NCBI RefSeq assembly: GCF_910594005.1 | Contig: NC_057825.1 | Span: 46,283,037-46,347,036 of the forward strand | Origin: Cervus elaphus | Lineage: Eukaryota; Chordata; Mammalia; Artiodactyla; Cervidae | Length of the DNA: 64,000 nt | Reading direction: 5' to 3' | Part shown: positions 24,990-38,442 of the stretch, one piece after another | How the letters are laid out: each line of letters opens with the position of its first letter | Numbering within the stretch: position 1 is the stretch's first letter | Made by a program: the position numbers and the translations under genes | The notes under the pieces: generated by a model | Databases searched by the model: none | What the model saw: the letters and a program-made list of their open reading frames with translations, nothing else | What the model was told of the DNA's origin: nothing

Positions 24990-26374
24990 ATGGTACTGAA
25001 TCACATTTTGTAACAACTGAGTTTGACAGAATAACATTCTCAATTACATAATATGAAGCTGCAGGTAATGCTGGGAAATCCTGGGGCAGTGATTCAGTAT
25101 AGCATATTCAATATCAAGAAGGGAGGTATAACATAGGAAAAAAAATATTTGGCAGAGTAACCTCCTGATCTAAAGCTAGGAGTCTCTGTTAATATTGCCA
25201 TTTGATTCTTCTCCCATTTAATAACAGAAAGGAGTTTATTTCTAATTTACCCATTTCAATCATTTTCATGGTTGTCATAAGCTCTGCACCTCCATTTTTA
25301 TGTTGATGAAAAAGGCAAATGACGCCAGCCTTATGCATTTCATATAAATTAAATCATTTGTGTGAGATACCAATTACAGCTCCAGGTACTTTGTGCTTAA
25401 TAGATGTTTGGATTTTGTGAAATAGGATATAATAGATCTTTCCTACACATTATGGCAATGTCTTAGATAAATCTAAGATGGTGTAAATAAGCTCTACCTT
25501 TTCATAGTGAAGAAAAGTGATATACTATAGCTTTCTCTCTTGGATTCCTCAAGGCTAATTGTAACAACATTCATTAGTGAAAGACAGAAGAACATAGTGG
25601 TTAAGAATTCAGATGCTGAGCTAGATTTTCTTTTTCAAATCCTGTCTTTATTAATTGCTATTTTGTGACCTTCAAAATGTTAAGTTTTTATGTTTCAGTC
25701 CAACCATCTATAAAAGGAGATCACTAGTTGTACTGGATCTGCCCAATCTGGTGTATTAAATGAATGGGGTTTATAACAGTACTGGCATGCAGTGAACATC
25801 TTAAAAACAGATTGATGGGCATCATCTCTGTGGGCAGCAAATTTTAGTAGTAGATTCATGCTCTGAAGTTCAAATTCTCTTACTTGGTGTGTTTTAGAAC
25901 TCAAGACTTGAAGCAAAATATTGAAAACATAAGGGTCACTAAGGCTTAAAAGAAGTATATTAATGGCTAGGAATCAGGAATTTAATGGGAAAGCTCAGCC
26001 GTTTCCCTTTGTTGGAGCATCTACTGTGATTAAATGCCAACACAAAAAATAATGGAAGACTCTTCTTGTTATAGAGGAACTTGATAAGTAGACACCTATA
26101 CAAGAAATATGTACAAAAGGAACATAAATATAGTTTAAAAATATAAACCCATTGAAGATTAGTGTTTTATGAAAAATGAACTAAAGACGATGAGACATTT
26201 AGGTTAAATCTTGAAGAATTACTAGTAGTTCTCTAAAACAAGGTTCACTAGTAATGAATGCTGTGCAGTGATATGACCAGAACAACTGTATGGCTGACAG
26301 GATGAATTGGCTGCTAAATTCTAGCCCATGATCTGATCTGATCATAAACCTATGAATATTGCCCTGTTCTTCTA
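24990..26374. other. mostly unannotated stretch
   Basis: Only the MIR listed separately is recognisable. No gene is seen. Confidence 0.45.
25592..25765 (+). repeat. MIR SINE
   Basis: A good MIR series: catagtggttaagaattcag, tttttcaaatcctgtc, attttgtgaccttc, tgtttcagtccaaccatcta, taaaaggagatc. Confidence 0.75.
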
Positions 26375-26589
26375 GTGTGTATGCTTAGTCACTCAGTCAT
26401 GTCTAATCTTTGCAAACCCCTGGACTGTAGCCCACTGGGCTTCTCTATCTGTGGGATTTTTCAGGCAAGAATACTGGAGTGGTTTGCCATTTTCTCCTCA
26501 AAGGTATCTTCCCCACCCAGGGATTGAAACTGTCTACTGTTTCCTGCATTGCAGGTGGATTCTTTACTGCTGAGTCATCTGGGAAGCCT
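26375..26589 (-). repeat. Bov-tA SINE
   Basis: Antisense Bov-A body followed by the tRNA head complement (tgagtcatctgggaagcc). A short piece near 26721-26768 (tgtgtgctcagttgc ... tcctccagggag) may be a second, deleted Bov-A scrap. Confidence 0.92.
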
Positions 26590-27847
26590 GCCATTGTAAC
26601 TGTAATTTGGCATTAATAGAATTGAAAATATGTCCTAATCTGGGTGCATTTGTAGCACAATAATAGGAAGTAAGCAAAGTGAATGAATATCTGTCAGGAA
26701 GCAATCTGAATTTTATACTGTGTGTGTGCTCAGTTGCATTGGAGTCAATTGTCATTTTCCTCCTCCAGGGAGACTAAAACAATAGATAACATTTAAATTA
26801 CAGACAAAACTTGAGAAAAAATCTTGAAAAGTAGAGAAATTTCTAAATGATAAAATGAAGATAAGACAGGACAGTGGAAATGGCTGATGACCTCAATTCT
26901 TATTGCAAATTAGAAAAAAGTGCTCCTAGGTATTAAAATCTGGCACTAAAATAACCAAGAACAATTTCTGATTAGGATCATTGGTCTAACTAATACAAAC
27001 AGCCCCAAAGAAGGTGATGGAGAATTCATATAATGGTTCATATTTTGATGCAGCTAACTAAAATTTTAAGCATCTCTTAAAGATCAGATGGAATACTGTA
27101 GGTCAATGAATTAGAAAAGATGAATTTCTCCAGAACTCAAGGAGAGATTAGAAGATAAGTATTATGAGAAAACCATAAAGAGAAAAATTAGGATAGTTGA
27201 CTTTCCAAGGCACCTATGCATGAAATAAGAATTTCAGGAAGAAGGAAGAAAACAGAAATTGAGGGGGCCATAATCCAATTCATCATAAGATATATTATCT
27301 CAGCCCAATGATAGCCTCAATTTAGAGGGAAACCTCTTACCAAGTATAGTCAAAATAAATGAAAAGAAATATGTAAGTAGAAATATTAATGCACACTAAC
27401 TTGATGTGTATCAAAAAGAAAAAAAATACTGATTTTTTTTATATCCTTTGTTTAAAATATATAAAATAAAAATATTTGGATACATCGTGTCAATCTATAG
27501 TCAAGATAAGTGACTATATATATGAAGTGTTCTTACAAATTAGTATACCTTTATTAATAAAAATATATTCATACTAAATATGAAATAAGGACAAGAAATG
27601 TGGAGAGGTTTTGTTTCATTTTTGTTTTGGGTTTTTATTTGTGTTTTTTGTTTACAGATACAGATGTTAGTTGTATAAAATGTGTTGTGGAAATAAGTGT
27701 ACACATTTCATATTTTTTAGTATATATATAATTTCCTGCTTCTTAAAGAATCCTGTCTCTAAAATGGAAAAAAGAACATTTGGCAACCAGAAACTGGGTG
27801 GCTATTTCCCTCTGATTCCCAGGGCTTCAGTTTTTTGCTTGTTTACT
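26590..27847. other. unannotated AT-rich stretch
   Basis: Apart from the possible Bov-A scrap near 26.7 kb, no repeat or exon is recognised. The part at 27360-27560 is very AT-rich. Confidence 0.45.
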
Positions 27848-28510
27848 TTTTTCGATTGAGTATAATTCATATACCATAAATGTCACCATTTTAAAGTGTA
27901 TGATTCAGTGGGTTTTAGTATAATCACAGTCATGCGCTCATCACTATCTAATTTCAGAACATTTTCATCACTCTGAAAAGAAATCTCAAACCTATTAGCA
28001 TTCATTCCTCATTCCCCTTGTCTCCCAGGCCTTGGGAACCACTAATCTACTTTCCATCTTCATGAATCTGCCTATTCTGAACATTTACATAGGTGAAATC
28101 AAACAATACATGAAATTCTGTGTCTGCCTTCTTTCACTAATAGATGTTTTCACGGCCCTGCATTTTACAGCATGCACATGTACCTCATTTCTTTTTATGC
28201 AGAATAATATTCCGATGTATGACCTTACTACATTGTGTTTCCCATTATTTGATTGGACTTTTGGGTTGATTCCACTTTTGGCTATTATGAATAATACTGC
28301 TATTAACATACCTGCATATGATTTGATGGATATATTTTTAAATGTTCTGAAGTGCATGTATCTAAGAATGTAATTGTTGAATCATATGGGAAATATGCTT
28401 AACTTTTTGAGGACAAGGCAACTGTTTTCCACAGTGGCTGCACCATTTTGCATTGCCAACAACAATGTATCAGGGGTCCAATTTTTCCACATCCTAGCTA
28501 ACACTTGTAA
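27848..28510 (-). mobile_element. old L1 3' end fragment
   Basis: Antisense L1 text in order: gtataattcatataccataa, gtgtatgattcagtgggttt, cactaatctactttccat, ttttggctattatgaataa and ttttccacagtggctgcacc. It is an old mammalian L1 subfamily, more diverged than the artiodactyl L1 copies. A 113-codon open frame here is an artefact of this antisense sequence. Confidence 0.88.
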
Positions 28511-28867
28511 AAACCACACTTGATCAAAACCATGCCCAAGAAAAAGAAATGCAAAAAGGCAAAATTGTTGTCAGAGGAGGCCCTACAAATAGCTTAGAAG
28601 TGAAGTGAAAGGCAAAGAAGAAAGGGAAAGATACACACATCTGAATGCAGTGTCAAAGAATAACAAGGAGAGATAAGAAAGCCTTCTTAAGTGAACAATG
28701 CAAAGAAATAGAGGAAAACAATAGAATGGGAAAGACTAAAAATTTCTTCAGGAAAATTAAAGATACCAAGGGAACATTTTATGCAAAATGGGCACCATAA
28801 AGGATAGAAATGGTAAGGATGAAACAGAAGCAAAAGAAATTCAGAAGAGGTGGCAAGAATACACCAA

Positions 28868-29094
28868 GTTCAGTTCAGTTCAGTCACTCAGTTTTGTCCG
28901 ACTCTTTGCGACCCCATAAATTGCAGCACGCCAGGCCTCCCTGTCCATCACAAACTCCCGGAGTTTACTCAAACTCATGCCCATTGAGTCAGTGATGCCA
29001 TCCAGCCATCTCATCCTCTGTCGTCCCCTACTCCTCCTGCCCCCAATCCCTCCCAGCATCAGGGTCTTTTCCAATGAGTCGACTCTTCGCATGG
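28868..29094 (-). mobile_element. BovB 3' end, nested in copy 1
   Basis: It starts with the gttcagttcagttcagtc terminus complement and reads back to gactcttcgcatg. Little divergence suggests a young insertion. The host BovB resumes at gctgtacaaaa. No target-site duplication is visible, and a few host bases appear lost at the site. Confidence 0.92.
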
Positions 29095-30116
29095 CTGTAC
29101 AAAAAAATTAAAAACGTCTTAATGATCTGGATAACCACAACAGTGTGGTCACTTACCTAGAGCAAGATATCGTGGAGTGTGAAGTCAAGTTGACCTTAGG
29201 AAACATTACTAAGATCAAAGTTAGTGAAGGTAATGTAAATTACCTAGTAATAGGTAATTTGAAATAGCTGAGCTATTTCAAATCCTACAAGATTCTGCTG
29301 GTAAAGTGCTGCACTCAATATGCCAGCAAGTTAGGAAGACTCAGCAGGGCCGCAGGACTGGAAAATGTGTTCTCATTAAAATTTCAAAGAAGTTCAATGC
29401 CAAATAATCTTCAAACTACCACATAATTCTGCTCATTTCATATGCTAGCAAAATAATGCTCAAAACTCTCCAAGCTAGGTTCTACAATACATGAACCAAG
29501 ATCTTCCAGATGTACAAGCTGGATTTAGAAATGGCAGACAAACCCATATCAAATTGCCAACATCAGCTGCATCATATACTAAGTAAGAAAATTCCAGAAA
29601 AACATCTACTTCTGCTTCATTGACTACACTAAATCCTTTAGATGTGTGGATCACATCAAACTGTGTAAATTTCTTAAAGAGATGGGAATATCATAAAACC
29701 TTACCTGCCTCCTGAGAAACTTGTATCCAGGTCAAGAAGCAACAGTTAGAATCAGACATGGAATAACAGACTGCTTCAAATTTCGGAAAAGAGTATGTCA
29801 ACACTGCATATTGTCATCTTGTTATTTTACTTACATGCAGAGTACATCATGTGAAATGCTGGGCTGGATGAGTCACAATCTCACACCACCCTAATTGTAG
29901 AAAGTGAAGAGGGACTAGAAAGACTTTTGATGAAGGTGAAAGAGGTGAACGAAAAAGCAGGCTTAAAAGTTAGCATTAAAAAATCTAAGATCATGGCATC
30001 CATGATTTAAAGGGAAGTAGTTGGGGAAAAGATTGGAAATAGTTACAGACCTTATTTTCTTGGGTTTCAAAATCACTTTGGACAGTGACTGTAGCCATGA
30101 AATAAAAAGACGCTTG

Positions 30117-31390
30117 TTAAAATTCTCCAAGCTAGGATTCAACAGTATGGGAACTGTGAAATTCCAGATGTTCAAGCTGGATTTAGAAAAGGCAGAGGAA
30201 CCAGAGATCAAATTGCCAACATCCATTGGATCATAGAAAAAGCAAGAGAATTCCAGAGAAACACCAACTTCTGCTTCATTGAATATGCTAAAACCTTTGA
30301 CTGTGTAGATCACAACAAACTGAAAATTCTTCAAGAGATGGGAATACCAGACAACCTTATTCTACCTCCTGAGAAATGCAGGTCAAGAAGCAACATTTAG
30401 AACCAGACATGGAACAACGGACTGGTTCCAAATAGGGAAAGGAGTATGTCAAGGCTGTATAATATCACTCTGCTTATTTAACTTATATGCAGAGTACATC
30501 ATGCAAAATACCAGGCTGGGTGAAGTACAAGCTGGAATCAAGATTGCCAGGAGAAATATCAATAACCTCAGATATGCAGATGACACCACCATTATGGCAG
30601 AAAGCAAAGAACTAAAGAGCCTCTTGATGAAAGTGAAAGAGGAGAGTGAAAAAGCTGACTTAAAATTCAACATTCATGAAACTAAGATCATGGCCTCCAG
30701 TCCCACCACTTCATGGCAAATAGATGGGGAAACAATACAACAGTGAACGACTTTATATTTTGGGGCTCCAAAATCACTGCAGATGGTGACTGCAGTCATG
30801 AAATTAAAAGATGCTTGCTCCTTGGGAGAAAAGCTATGACCAACCTAGGCAACATATTAAAAAGCAAAAGACATTGCTTCTGCTGACAGAAGAAGCAAAG
30901 ATATTGCTTTTCTGACAAAGGTCCATCTAGTCAAAGCTATGGTTTTTCCAATAATCTTGTATGGATGTGAGAGGTAGACCATAAAGAAAGCTGAGTGCCA
31001 AAGAATTGATGCTTTTGAACTGTGGTGTTGGAGAAGACTCTTGATTGTCCTTTGGACAGCAAGGAGATCCAACCAGTTCATCCGAAAGGAAATCAGTCCT
31101 GAATATTCATTGGAAGGACTGATGCTGAAGCTGAAGCTCCAATACTTTGGCCACTTGATGTGAAGTGACTCATTGGAAAAGAGGCTGATGCTGGGAAAGA
31201 TTGAAGGCAGGAGGAGAAGGGGGTGTAAGAGGATGAGATGAATGGATGACATCACTGACTTGATGAACCTGAGTTTAAGTAAGCTCAAAAAAAAAAAAAG
31301 TTTGAGTTTGTCATGGACAGGGAAGGGTGGCATGCTGCAGTCCATGGGGTTGCAAAGTGTCAGACGTAACTGAGTACCTCAACTGAACTG
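30117..31390 (+). mobile_element. BovB LINE copy 2, nested in copy 1
   Basis: It begins inside the RT region (aaaattctccaagc) and runs to the BovB 3' end at 31390 (acctcaactgaactg). The YADD catalytic codons are intact at 30573-30584 inside an 81-codon fragment of the RT domain, but the reading frame is broken elsewhere and the endonuclease is absent. Open frames on the minus strand here (up to 162 codons) are antisense artefacts. Confidence 0.9.
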
Positions 31391-31925
31391 CTCCTTGGAA
31401 GAAAAGCCTTGACAAGCCTAGACAGTGTATTAAAGAGCAGAGACCTCATTTTGCTGACAAAGTCCATCTAGGCAAAGCTATAGTTTTTCCAGTTGTCATG
31501 TATGGATGTGAAATTTGGACCATAAAGATGGAAGAGCACCAAAGATTTGATGCTTTCAATCTGTGGTGCTGGAGAAGACTCTTGAGAGTCCCTTGAACAG
31601 CAAGGGGATTAAACCAATCAATCCTGAAAGAAATCAACACTGAATATTCATTAAAATGACTGATGTTGAAGCTGAAGCTCCAATACTTTGGCCACCTGAT
31701 GCAAAGAACAGACTCAATGGAAAAGACTATGATGCTGGGAAACATTGAGGAAATGAAGATAAGAGGGCAACAGAGGATGAAATGGTTGTATAGCATCAAC
31801 AACTCAGTGGTGATGGTTTCTCCAGGAGAAAACTCCTGGAGATAGTGAAGGACAGGGAAGCCTGGTTTGCTTCAGTCCATGAGGTTGCAAACAGTCAGAC
31901 ATGACTTAGCGACTGAACTACAACT

Positions 31926-32100
31926 ATAATAACTTTATTTCAGTTCTTTTAGGTACATCCTTATTGTTCTCTATAGTGGGTGCACCAATTTACATTTCCA
32001 CCAACTGTGTAGCAGTGTTTCCTTTTGTCTACATTCTCTCTGCCATTTATTTGTGTGAGGTGATAACTCATTGAGTTTACTTTTTAGGTTCCTAGTATAT
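31926..32100 (-). mobile_element. short old L1 piece
   Basis: The antisense ORF2-end words ctatagtgggtgcaccaat, ttacatttccaccaac and tgtgaggtgataactcattg are present. It repeats a part of L1 also found at 28.4 kb, so it is not simply the continuation of that copy. Confidence 0.6.
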
Positions 32101-33330
32101 GTAATTTTGTACAATACTTGTCTTTCTTTTTGTCTTTGTCTTTGTCCAGTTTATCTTGCTTAGCACAGAGTACTCATAGTCGATTCATGTTGTCACAAGT
32201 AGAAAGACATTCTTTCTCTGGGCTCAATAATTATTGCACTGTATATTATACCACATATTTTGTCTGTTTATTTGCTGTGCATTTGGACTGTTTCCATATC
32301 TATTATGAGTAATGTTGCAATAAACATGGGGGTGCATCTAATGTAGTTGAAATCCTGGTTTCATTTTCTTTGGGTGCCTACTCAGAGGAGAATTGCTGGA
32401 TTATATGATAGGTCTATTTTTAACTTTTTGAAGAACCTTTATATTGTTTCCATTATAGTTAGTCCAATTTTACGTTTTCATTAACAATGTACAAGGTTCC
32501 CTTTCCACCACAGTCTCACCAGCACCTGTTGTCTCCTCTGTTCTTGATGATATCCATTCTAACAGGTGTGAGGTGTCTGACATTAAGGCTTTGATTTGCA
32601 TTTCCCTGATGATTAGTGATGTTGAGCACATTTTCCTGTGTTTGTTGGCCATTTTTATGTCCTCTTTACAAAAGTGCCTGTTTAGTTCTTTCACCCATTT
32701 TAATGGGACTTTTTGTTAAGTTGACTGAGTTGTTTCTATATTTTTGATATTAACGCTTTGTCTGATAGACCATTTGTAAAAATGTTCTACCATTCTGTCA
32801 GATTTTTCCTTTTGTTAATTTCTTTATCTTGCTGTGCAGAAACTTTTGAGTTTGGCATCACCCCATTTATTGATTTTTACTTTTGTTGTTTGTGCTTTTG
32901 GCATCAGGTTCAACAAATCTTTTCTAAGACCAGTGTCAATGAGCTTCTTCCCTATGTTTTCTTCTAGGAGGTTTATGGTTTCAGGCCTGATTTTTAAGCG
33001 AGTGGTATGAGATAGTGTTCCAGTTTCTTTTCAGTATTCCCACAAAAGAGACTACCCTTTCTGCATTGGGTGCTCTTGGCTCCTTTGTCAAATGTTAGTT
33101 GATTGTGTATACCAGCATTTAGTTCTGAGCTTTCCATTTTGTTCTATTGGTCAATATGTCTATTTTTGCACCAGTACCACTTTCTTCTTACTATGGATCT
33201 GTAATAGAGTTTGAAATCTGTAAGTGTGATGCTTTGTTTTTTCTCTCTCAGATTTGCTTTGGCTATTCAGAAAGAAATTTTGTTCCACACATACTTTTAG
33301 AATTGTTTCTTCTATTTCTGTGAGAAACAT
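32101..33330 (-). mobile_element. old L1 fragment (3' UTR and ORF2 end)
   Basis: Antisense L1 running from the 3' region (tgcaataaacatgggggtgc) into the ORF2 C-terminal part (tttgatttgcatttccctga, gtctgatagaccatttg, ttggctcctttgtcaaatg). Frames are broken throughout. Confidence 0.88.
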
Positions 33331-33385
33331 TTTTTAAAAAATTAAACTCTTCTTTGCTCCAATTATATACCATTGTCCCAGGCAG

Positions 33386-34552
33386 TTGTAAAATTTATTT
33401 ATTTGCTTTTTTTCCCATTTATTTTTTATTAGTTGGAGGCTAATTACTTTACAATATTGTAGTGGTTTTTGCCATACATTGACATGAATCAGTCATGGAT
33501 TTACATGTGTTCTCCATCCTGAACCCCCTCCCACCTCCCTCCCCATCCCATCCCTCTGGGTCTTCCCAGTGCACCAGCCCTGAGCACTTGTCTCATGCAT
33601 CCAACCTGGGTTGGTGATCTGTTTCACCCTTGATAGTATACTTGTTTCAATGCTGTTCTCTCAGGACATCCCACCCTTGCCTTCTCCCACAGAGTCCAAA
33701 AGTCTGTTCTGTACATCTGTGTCTCTTTTTTGCATGTAGGGTTATCATTACCATCTTTCTAAATTCCATATATATGCCTTAGTATACTGTATTGGTCTTT
33801 ATCTTTCTGGCTTACTTCACTCTGTATAATGGGCTCCAGTTTCCTCCATCTCATTAGAAATGATTCAAATTAATTCTTTTTAATGGCTGAGTAATATTCC
33901 ATTGTGTATATGTACCACAGCTTCCTTATCCATTCGTCTGCTGATGGGCATCTAGGTTGCTTTCATGTCCTGGTTATTATAAACAGTGCTGCAATGAACA
34001 TTGGGGTACACGTGTCTCTTTCAGATCTGGTTTCCTCAGTGTGTATGCCCAGAAGTGGGATTGCTGGGTCATATGGCAGTTCTATTTCCAGTTTTTTAAG
34101 AAATCTCCACACTGTTCTCCATAGCGGCTGTACTAGTTTACATTCCCACCAACAGTGTAAGAGGGCTCCCTTTTCTCCACACCCTCTTCAGCATTTATTG
34201 CTTGTAGACTTTTGGATAGCAGCCATCCTGACTGGCTTATAATGGTACCTCATTGAGGTTTTGATTTGCATTTCTCTGATAATGAGTGATGTTGAGCATC
34301 TTTTCATGTGTTTGTTAGCCATCTGTATGTCTTCTTTGGAGAAATGTCTGTTTAGATCTTTGGCCCATTTTTTGATTGGATCATTTATTTTTCTGGAATT
34401 GAGCTGCAAGAGTTGCTTGTATATTTTTGAGATTAATCCTTTGTCTGTTTCTTCATTTACTATTATTTTCTCCCATTCTGAAAGCTATCTTTTCACCTTG
34501 CTTATAGTTTCCTTTGTTGTGCAAAAGCTTTTAAGTTTAATTGCAAAATTTA
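33386..34552 (-). mobile_element. artiodactyl L1 3' end with candidate target-site duplication
   Basis: Element about 33398-34540: a T-rich tail complement, tattagttggaggctaatt, the CCTCCC-rich UTR, then antisense ORF2 to ttttaagtttaattg. Flanks ttgtaaaattta (33386-33397) and ttgcaaaattta (34541-34552) match 11/12 and are a plausible target-site duplication. It is longer than the related copies at 18.0 and 49.3 kb. Confidence 0.92.
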
Positions 34553-35744
34553 AAACAATTGACTGCAAATGTTTTTTGATAGTCCCCATGGGAGAAGTTT
34601 TAGTCTTCACAAGCTAGAGTCAGGTCAATTAAATACAAACTTTTGAATAGACACTTGTAGGTAACGGTCAAACTATTCAGATAATAACAATTGTTTGTGA
34701 ATGAACCTTGGAAAGAGCATTTGCTTTTTTCTTCTCTTTCCAGTTCCTGAAATACAAGTCATTTTATTTTTATCAAGAGCCCATTAAAAAAAAAAAAAGA
34801 CTACTATGAAATTTAAGAACAAGGAATGGAACTAGGACCAGATAAAATGCCATGAAACACACTGGTATTACAGTCAGCCATGTTTTTTAAAAAAATAAAT
34901 GATTTAAACCAGGAAAAAAAAAAACCTCAAGTTGTAACCATTAAAAAGCTATGAACAGGTAAAGCAAATCCAAGATTAATTATTTTTATTTTGTTTAAAA
35001 ACTATATACTGAAGAATACATTCTCATTCATGGCTACATATATATATATATATATGTATTCCCATTCTGTTCTATAGACTGTTAACAACAACAGTGTTTG
35101 TTGCTGATAAAGAAAAATCTTCAAGCAGGCTCCACAGTCTACCATTTGGAGAGGAAAGTTGAGGGGACTAGTGTTTAAGCTTTGATTATGTATCATCCAT
35201 ACTACAGCCCATGCAGCATTAAGTTGGTTGGTGGTCCAGAACATGAAAACTGACAGATGTTTGAGATTCTGATTTGGTAGGACTTTCTCATTTTAGTTCA
35301 TGTCACTGAACTCTCCAGCAATTTTTCTACTCACTCTGATCTCTCAAAAATTGTCACTCGATTTTGCTTAATAGAAAATATACATTATTTTTATTTATAT
35401 ATATGCATATATATGACTTTCTATATCAAAAACAGAGTTGGACGAATGATATTAAAGATTCAAACCTGTATATTCCATGCTGTCAATTTAAAAACATAAG
35501 TTTGAGAACTAACAGCTCCTGTCAAAAGCATAAAAATAGAAGAAAATTAAATCAGCTGTTTACAATGCTGACTGTATTTAAAATTTATAGATTAATCTCT
35601 TCTAAACAGATGATCTTTAACTAAATATCCAGATGAGTCACATGAAAGTTATAAACTATTAAACAAGTTTGTCATTATAACTGAGGCATTATTTTCCTGA
35701 ATAAAATTGATAGCCAGAACATACAAATATATCTGTTTACAAAA
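34553..35744. other. unannotated AT-rich stretch
   Basis: Poly-A runs near 34787 and 34915 and a TA repeat at 35038. No exon or clear repeat is seen. Confidence 0.45.
35038..35055. repeat. (TA)n simple repeat
   Basis: Nine TA units. Confidence 0.9.
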
Positions 35745-35850
35745 TACAGTTGGTCCTTGAGCAAACATGGGATTGAACTGAATTATGTACTATAGTACTA
35801 TTTGTTCCATGGTTGTTTAAATCCACACATATGGAATGGTGGCTAAGAAA
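35745..35850. mobile_element. possible Tc1/mariner-type DNA transposon remnant
   Basis: The start acagttggtccttgagcaaa ... gggattgaactgaatt resembles the end of a common mammalian non-autonomous element. The rest is too diverged to follow. Confidence 0.35.
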
Positions 35851-38442
35851 GGCTAACTGTAAATTTGTGAGTGAATTTTCTACTGCACTTCCCCCCCCCC
35901 ACTGTTTAATATTTAACTGTAGATGAATCCAAAGACTTGGAACGTATGATTTTTTAGATTCAAACATACCACATGGTTCACCCAAGAATGGCTTACCAAC
36001 CCTTTTCCTCAATCCTCAAAGTTTACATGATTTTCTCAGTTCTCCAACTATTTGTTTCTGTCAGATTGCAATACAAGGCTTTGGAAGATCATGCTTTATT
36101 AGAACATAAATAATTTTGCTAGTTTGCTTTAAAGATTTTAGAGAAGGAACAAGAAAATGGATCTAAAATATTCTGGTTATATTTTATTATGTTACCATTT
36201 TTGATATAATAAATTCATCATAAATATAAAACATGTATAAATTTAATATATTAAATACAAGTATAAATTATTTGCTTACAACATTTTTGATAATGCAAAA
36301 CAGCATAAAGAAACAGAAATATTATCCTTTAGTGTACCCTATTAACCCTCGCTCCCCAATTGTTTCCCATAAGAGATTTTTCTATATGCAGAAAACCAGT
36401 CTAAATCCTAGATATCAAAATCAGAATTTGTGTTTATTGAAATCCCCAGGTGGTTTATGTGCATGTTATGGCTTGAAAAACATTAATATTATATAGAGGC
36501 AATAACTATTGAAATTTTGGTGGATACAGAGGTGTTTTTTCTGCCCCAGTGTATTATAGTTTGCATATTCATACAATTTTATACTATATTATGAATATTT
36601 TCTTATATCTTAAAAGTTATTGATATTATTTTCTAATTCTATTATTAAATATGACTTATTTTTTTGCAAAAATGTAGCAAAGTAGAGCACAAATTGAAAA
36701 CAACCTGATTCTTACACTTAGTATAAATTTTGTTGCACATTTTTTCAACAATTTAAATTCATTAATATATTGCTGTATGTTAAACAGTATACATATAGAA
36801 TATGGAATTGTATAGTATTGTAACATGCTTATTTAAATGACACTTTTCTTGCTATAATGTTTCATTTCTATGTTATAGTACCTCCTGTATACATGTTCTC
36901 CATGTTATGTTCCATAAATCACTAGCATTATAAATTTATTTTAGTATTGAATCTTAAGAAATAAGTTTTTAACCACAAAATCATCCATTAGTAGTTTTCA
37001 TTTTCTTTTTTTTTGACCTGCAACAACTGTAAAAGAAGAGTATAAAGGAATGAATGTGTATTATTATGGAAAATATAATACTGATTCTAATTTTGTATAA
37101 CAAGGGAAAATCTGATATTTCCTCCTGTATCGATAATTTGACTTTTTATGCCTGTATATTTGTACATAATTTTGCTTGTAATAGCACTTTTAAAATAGCC
37201 ATGATTAAGTATGCAAATTTCAGCAAAGTTTTTTTCTAGAAATGTGGTAAACTCTTTATTTGCATATTCCTATATTTTTTTCAACTGAGGGTATTTTATT
37301 AATTACATATGCTTTTACCATATGTATTTATAAAAATACATTCTTAATTAATTCTATGTTTTTTTCTTATGAATATCTTATCCTTGTATACATTTGTACT
37401 TTTTTTCCGCATTCTGAAAACCATTACAATTCTGACCTTCATATGAATGACTCAGTATTGCAGTGTCTGTTTTATGTTTCATAATCTTCAGTGCAATCTT
37501 ACATGTTTTAATAGATATTTTAATTGCCCCAAATTCACCTTTATCTATTTATACTTTAATTTTAGTCTATTTTCTTATTATCTCAACCTTCATATCTTTA
37601 TATTGTTCTCATACATAACGATCCATTCTAATCAACCTTACTAACAGTGTGGGTATGTGGATTGCTTTTTTCATACAGCCTCTGTCCTTGGAGCTGTTTG
37701 ATCAACATCTTCAAATTGGAAACATAAAGTACATTTCTGTTGACAGTCTCTTGAATGCTTCCTTCTCTTGAAGCTGACTTTATCATGTGGGAAATGGCAG
37801 TAATAAAATGACACTCCTGCTTGGAATTATAGAAACTCAAGGTTAAACATTCAGCATTCCTCGATTCTTTAGCTATGTTGTTAAGCCTACAAAAATACTC
37901 TATTTTTAGTGACTGAATTTTCAAGACTGTGCTTTCCTGAATTTTTCCTGTACGTTGATATCTGTCATCTATCTATATCTATATCCATTTATCTATCTGT
38001 GTGTGTGTGTATCAATCTATTATCTATCTCTATCATCTATCTAGTCTTCTATATTTAGATGGATGGATTTCATAGCTGTGAATTACAGTCACCAATAGGG
38101 AGCTGAAAGAAAAGTCCTGATTTGGAACAGAGGAAAGGAGGGCTGTTTTAGAAATTACCATAAACATTAGAATGACATCAGGTCAGTGGTAAAGGATCTG
38201 GTCTTTCTAAACTAAGGTGGAAAAGCTGAGATTAGATTTTCCTATAATTCTTAGTTGGCTTGCAGAGATGTGCCAGCATTTGAGTTAACCAAATAGTTCC
38301 CTTAAGTTATGGTTTAAAGGAAAACTAGATACACCAGCAGAAGTTTGACTTAATCTTGTCGTTTTTTTTTCAGAACATAATGATATTTTACTCTTTGCTA
38401 TTTTTTAGTAAATAGTTCAGTGGAACTGTGGGTGACAGAATA
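35851..38442. other. unannotated AT-rich stretch
   Basis: A C-run sits at about 35890-35900 and very AT-rich DNA from 36180 to 37600. Open frames are under 100 codons without family signatures. No gene is seen. Confidence 0.45.
37963..38045. repeat. degenerate (TATC)n / TG microsatellite
   Basis: Repeated atct and tatc units surround a short TG run. Confidence 0.85.

Larger units (their letters stand above)
28521..31925 (+). mobile_element. BovB LINE copy 1, containing two nested BovB insertions
   Basis: Its own sequence is 28521-28867, 29095-30116 and 31391-31925. It starts in the EN-RT linker (catgcccaagaaaaagaaat), passes through the RT region and ends at the BovB 3' terminus (gacatgacttagcgactgaa). 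The join at 30116/31391 restores the consensus order cgcttg then ctccttgg, showing that the middle part came in later. The RT palm region around 29860 is eroded: the YADD segment is deleted. Many stops are present. It is the oldest of the three BovB pieces in this stack. Confidence 0.9.

Noticed and set aside
28032..28373. 113-codon plus-strand frame with hydrophobic stretches
   Set aside because: It lies antisense in an old L1 3' end; the apparent membrane segments come from T-rich L1 complement.
30857..31345. 162-codon minus-strand open frame, the longest in the window
   Set aside because: It is antisense to the BovB copy 2 3' part. Similar antisense frames appear opposite other BovB copies (31446-31802 minus, 59002-59349 plus), so it reflects BovB composition and not a gene.
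37963..38045. regularly repeated short units, considered as a CRISPR-like or minisatellite array
   Set aside because: Units are 4 bp and degenerate without spacers; it is a simple microsatellite.
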